From contig NW_003155248.1 of assembly GCF_000003605.2 (NCBI RefSeq), positions 89,592-121,341 of the forward strand: DNA of 31,750 nucleotides. The letters run 5' to 3'. The translations under genes and the position numbers were made by a program. The notes below the pieces were generated by a model. It was not told the origin of the DNA and did no database searches. It saw nothing but the letters and a program-made list of their open reading frames with translations. The stretch is from Saccoglossus kowalevskii (Eukaryota > Hemichordata > Enteropneusta > Harrimaniidae). Position 1 is the first letter of the stretch. Each line of letters begins with the position of its first letter. Shown one piece after another: positions 29,825-31,750 of the stretch.

Positions 29825-30079
29825 TCAAGCTGCATCCTAAAAAAAAAACTCATAGCATATTAAGCAATTATTGCAAACATCCAAATACATCCTACAGAAT
29901 TATTGGTTCATATACTCATTCTAACGTATGCTTATCCAATAGATGCATGCGACTCACACATTTGATCAACCACGCATTTCATTTATCTTGAGTGAGGGCG
30001 CTATTTACTGATGACAAGGACTTTTAAACAGATCTAATATTACAAGCAGTAAAAATTAAGTAGTATAGAGGTTTAGTTA
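29825..30079. other. Intergenic DNA, nothing recognised
   Basis: Short AT-rich spacer between the palindrome and the CpG-richer stretch upstream of the Harbinger-type gene. Confidence 0.4.
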
Positions 30080-30289
30080 CCCGTAATTACGCGTAAGTGA
30101 TTCTATTCGTCTGGCCTACCCGTACACGTACTGTCAGTTTCGGCGTCTGAATTTAGTTGCGCGTTGTAACACGCGAACCTTAAAAAAGAAAGCGTTGATC
30201 TGTATGTCGCTGAGGGTGCCACTACATGTGATTTGACGACAATCAGCGTGCACGATCCCGTAAAATATTGCCAACTTTTGCTGCCTTAG
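30080..30289 (+). promoter_or_regulatory. Promoter/5' noncoding exon of the HARBI1-like gene (inferred)
   Basis: This stretch is richer in CpG than its surroundings (GCGTAAG, GGCGTCTG, GCGCGTTG, CACGCGAACC) and ends in a consensus donor CTTAG|GTAAGT at 30289/30290. The next coding block has an acceptor TTTTCAG at 30656, five bases before its ATG. A noncoding first exon with promoter upstream is the simplest reading. The transcription start is not identifiable. Confidence 0.4.
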
Positions 30290-30660
30290 GTAAGTATAAA
30301 TGACAAATTACAATAAAACTAGTATATTTTCGAATATAACACTTTTCGGAATAAAAACCTGGTATTGTATGTACCCTGAATATTTGTCCGTCGCTCTAAA
30401 TTTGTGTTACTTGAAAATGTTGTTAAGAAACGTACGTTTTATAAATCTATTTATCTTGAACCTAGGGGTCCACGATTTTAATTCTGATTTGTAATAAGAA
30501 TATATAACAACTGTCTGTGAACAATTCATACTTTTGCATTGCCTAATGCAACTAAGAAACCAGATTATTATGTAGTAATTTCAACTACATGTATAATATA
30601 AGCTAAAATAAAAATATTTATTGAATCTGTTACTAAATTTGTATATTATTTTCAGAGACA

Positions 30661-31083
30661 ATGGACATCATTGATCAACTTTTGTTAGCTAATGGTTTAC
30701 AAGATGATGATCTTTGTCTGTTGGCAACCTCTATTTCTCCATCTACAGTTCCCACTGCAGATGGTGCCAGAGTTGATGTTCTTTCACTGATCAATAATTC
30801 TATGTTCAGATTTGAGAAAGATGAACTCTTTCGTTTGAAGTGTGCTCTGAAAATTCCACATAAAATTGTAGGTCCAAACAAGACTCTGGCAACAGGAGTG
30901 GAAGGATTATGTATCCTACTGAGAAGGCTGGTTTATCCAAATCGCCTGGACGATTGGATCCCCATATTTGGTCGTTCAAGAAGTGAACTCATCATAATAT
31001 TCAACACTGTTCTTAATCATATTTACGACAATTTTGGGCATTTGCTGCAGTCCCTGGACAAGTACTCACGAGGCGCGGAATGA
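30661..31083 (+). CDS. PIF/Harbinger transposase-like (HARBI1-like) protein, N-terminal part
   Basis: ATG at 30661 lies five bases after the acceptor TTTTCAG. The open frame of 140 residues starts MDIIDQLLLANGLQDDDL and contains FRFEKDELFRLKCALKIP, then GVEGLCILLRRLVYPNRLDD, FGRSRSELIIIFNTVLNHI and GHLLQSLD. These are the helical blocks that precede the DDE nuclease core in PIF/Harbinger transposases and the domesticated HARBI1 family. The catalytic part is absent. Similarity ends at LLQSLD, next to a possible donor (ACAA|GTACTC at 31062), so this may be a complete exon with the nuclease exon beyond the window; the TGA at 31081 would then be intronic. The alternative is a copy truncated by the minisatellite and SINE that follow. 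Whether it is an active transposon, a host gene or a relic cannot be decided here. Confidence 0.75.
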   Translation: MDIIDQLLLANGLQDDDLCLLATSISPSTVPTADGARVDVLSLINNSMFRFEKDELFRLKCALKIPHKIVGPNKTLATGVEGLCILLRRLVYPNRLDDWIPIFGRSRSELIIIFNTVLNHIYDNFGHLLQSLDKYSRGAE

Positions 31084-31149
31084 AAATTTATTATTTTGTG
31101 TATACTTGAAGAAAACGTACTAATAATTCAAAATTACGTACGTATTGGA

Positions 31150-31436
31150 GGCCGTGGCGTGTGTGTTTTAAAATGACGTGTGCATTTAAAAAAACGGCGT
31201 GACTGTGCGTTTTAATGGTATGTGCTTTAAAAAATCATGTGTGTATATTAAATGCCGTGGGTGTTTTAAAAAACGTGTGTTTTAAAAATGGCGTGTGTTT
31301 AAAAATGACGTGTGTTTAAAAATGACGTGTGTGTTTAAAAATTACCTGTGTTTAAAAACGACGTGTGTGTTTTTAAAAATGGCGTGTGTTTAAAAACGAC
31401 GTGCGTGTTAAAAATAACGTGTGTGTTTTTAAAAAT
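31150..31436 (+). repeat. Short-unit minisatellite (about 16-22 bp)
   Basis: About 14 degenerate units alternate GACGTGTGTGTTT with a TTAAAAA tract (GGCGTGTG, GACGTGTG, AACGTGTG variants). Unit length varies. The array abuts the 3' end of the minus-strand SINE at 31437 without a spacer. Confidence 0.85.
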
Positions 31437-31750
31437 CCCCAAAAAAGGATGCTTAATAACCGAGCTTATTACGTTCAGAGAACATGAAACCCGTCCACGC
31501 GATACGCGCCACACAGCATGGCCAGAATGCGGCAAAGGCCTTCAGATCTGGCTGTAGTAGGATGGTGAAAGTAATGGTACAGCATTTTAACAGTGAATAA
31601 GTACTGAGAAATAATTTTTAAACTCATAGTTGCTGTCGACATAGGAAGTAAAGTAAGCAAATAACACCGAATAAACGGCAAGGTAAAGACTATGTCTAAT
31701 TATAGTAAATACGTACTGCGTGCGTGACTCGAACCGACGCTCGCGTACGG
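31437..31750 (-). repeat. tRNA-headed SINE, minus-strand copy (runs off window)
   Basis: 31437-31718 is the reverse complement of the body at 1-281 with only scattered changes, and 31719-31750 is the start of the tRNA-like head, including the B-box complement GACTCGAACC. The head continues beyond the window. Open frames on either strand mirror those at 52-367 and are not genes. Confidence 0.8.

Overview
The window looks like nuclear DNA of an AT-rich (about two thirds A+T, by eye) marine-type invertebrate animal. Evidence: many short exons with GT/AG junctions, an LDLa + CUB + GPS + PLAT + 11-TM polycystin gene, tRNA-derived SINEs, and relics of a LINE, a PIF/Harbinger element and an invertebrate repeat-encoded protein family. 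The phylum cannot be set from the sequence alone; a lancelet, hemichordate, echinoderm, mollusc or cnidarian would all fit.

Layout. 1-435: tandem copies of a tRNA-headed SINE, period 368 bp. 436-905: a 37-bp minisatellite that flips orientation inside itself. 906-6450: mostly featureless AT-rich DNA with a decayed LINE (3305-4165) and one copy of a dispersed repeat (2714-2903). 6455-6775: the same 37-bp minisatellite on the opposite strand. 7492-23519: one large plus-strand gene, the only well-supported complete protein gene. 23520-30080: repeat-rich intergenic DNA with the second dispersed repeat copy, a possible solo LTR, a decayed repeat family and a 65-bp-arm palindrome. 30080-31083: promoter-like stretch, 5' exon and first coding exon of a PIF/Harbinger-type (HARBI1-like) gene running off the window. 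31150-31750: a GTGTGTTTAAAAA-type minisatellite fused to the 3' end of a minus-strand copy of the SINE seen at the left edge.

The main gene was assembled by hand from 20 exons. All splice phases agree and the total is 4,575 nt (1,524 residues plus stop). Predicted order: short signal peptide, LDL-receptor class A module, CUB module, GAIN-like region with an intact GPS cleavage site, TM1, cytosolic PLAT, then ten further membrane segments ending in a polycystin-type six-helix channel unit and a short C-terminal helix. It is a polycystin-1-family receptor-channel with a short, PKD-repeat-free and REJ-free ectodomain. Its introns hold a pseudogene of a repeat-encoded protein (minus strand, intron 1) and a recent-looking tRNA-Met-like SINE with target-site duplication and poly(A). 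A 533-bp assembly gap lies in the same intron as that SINE.
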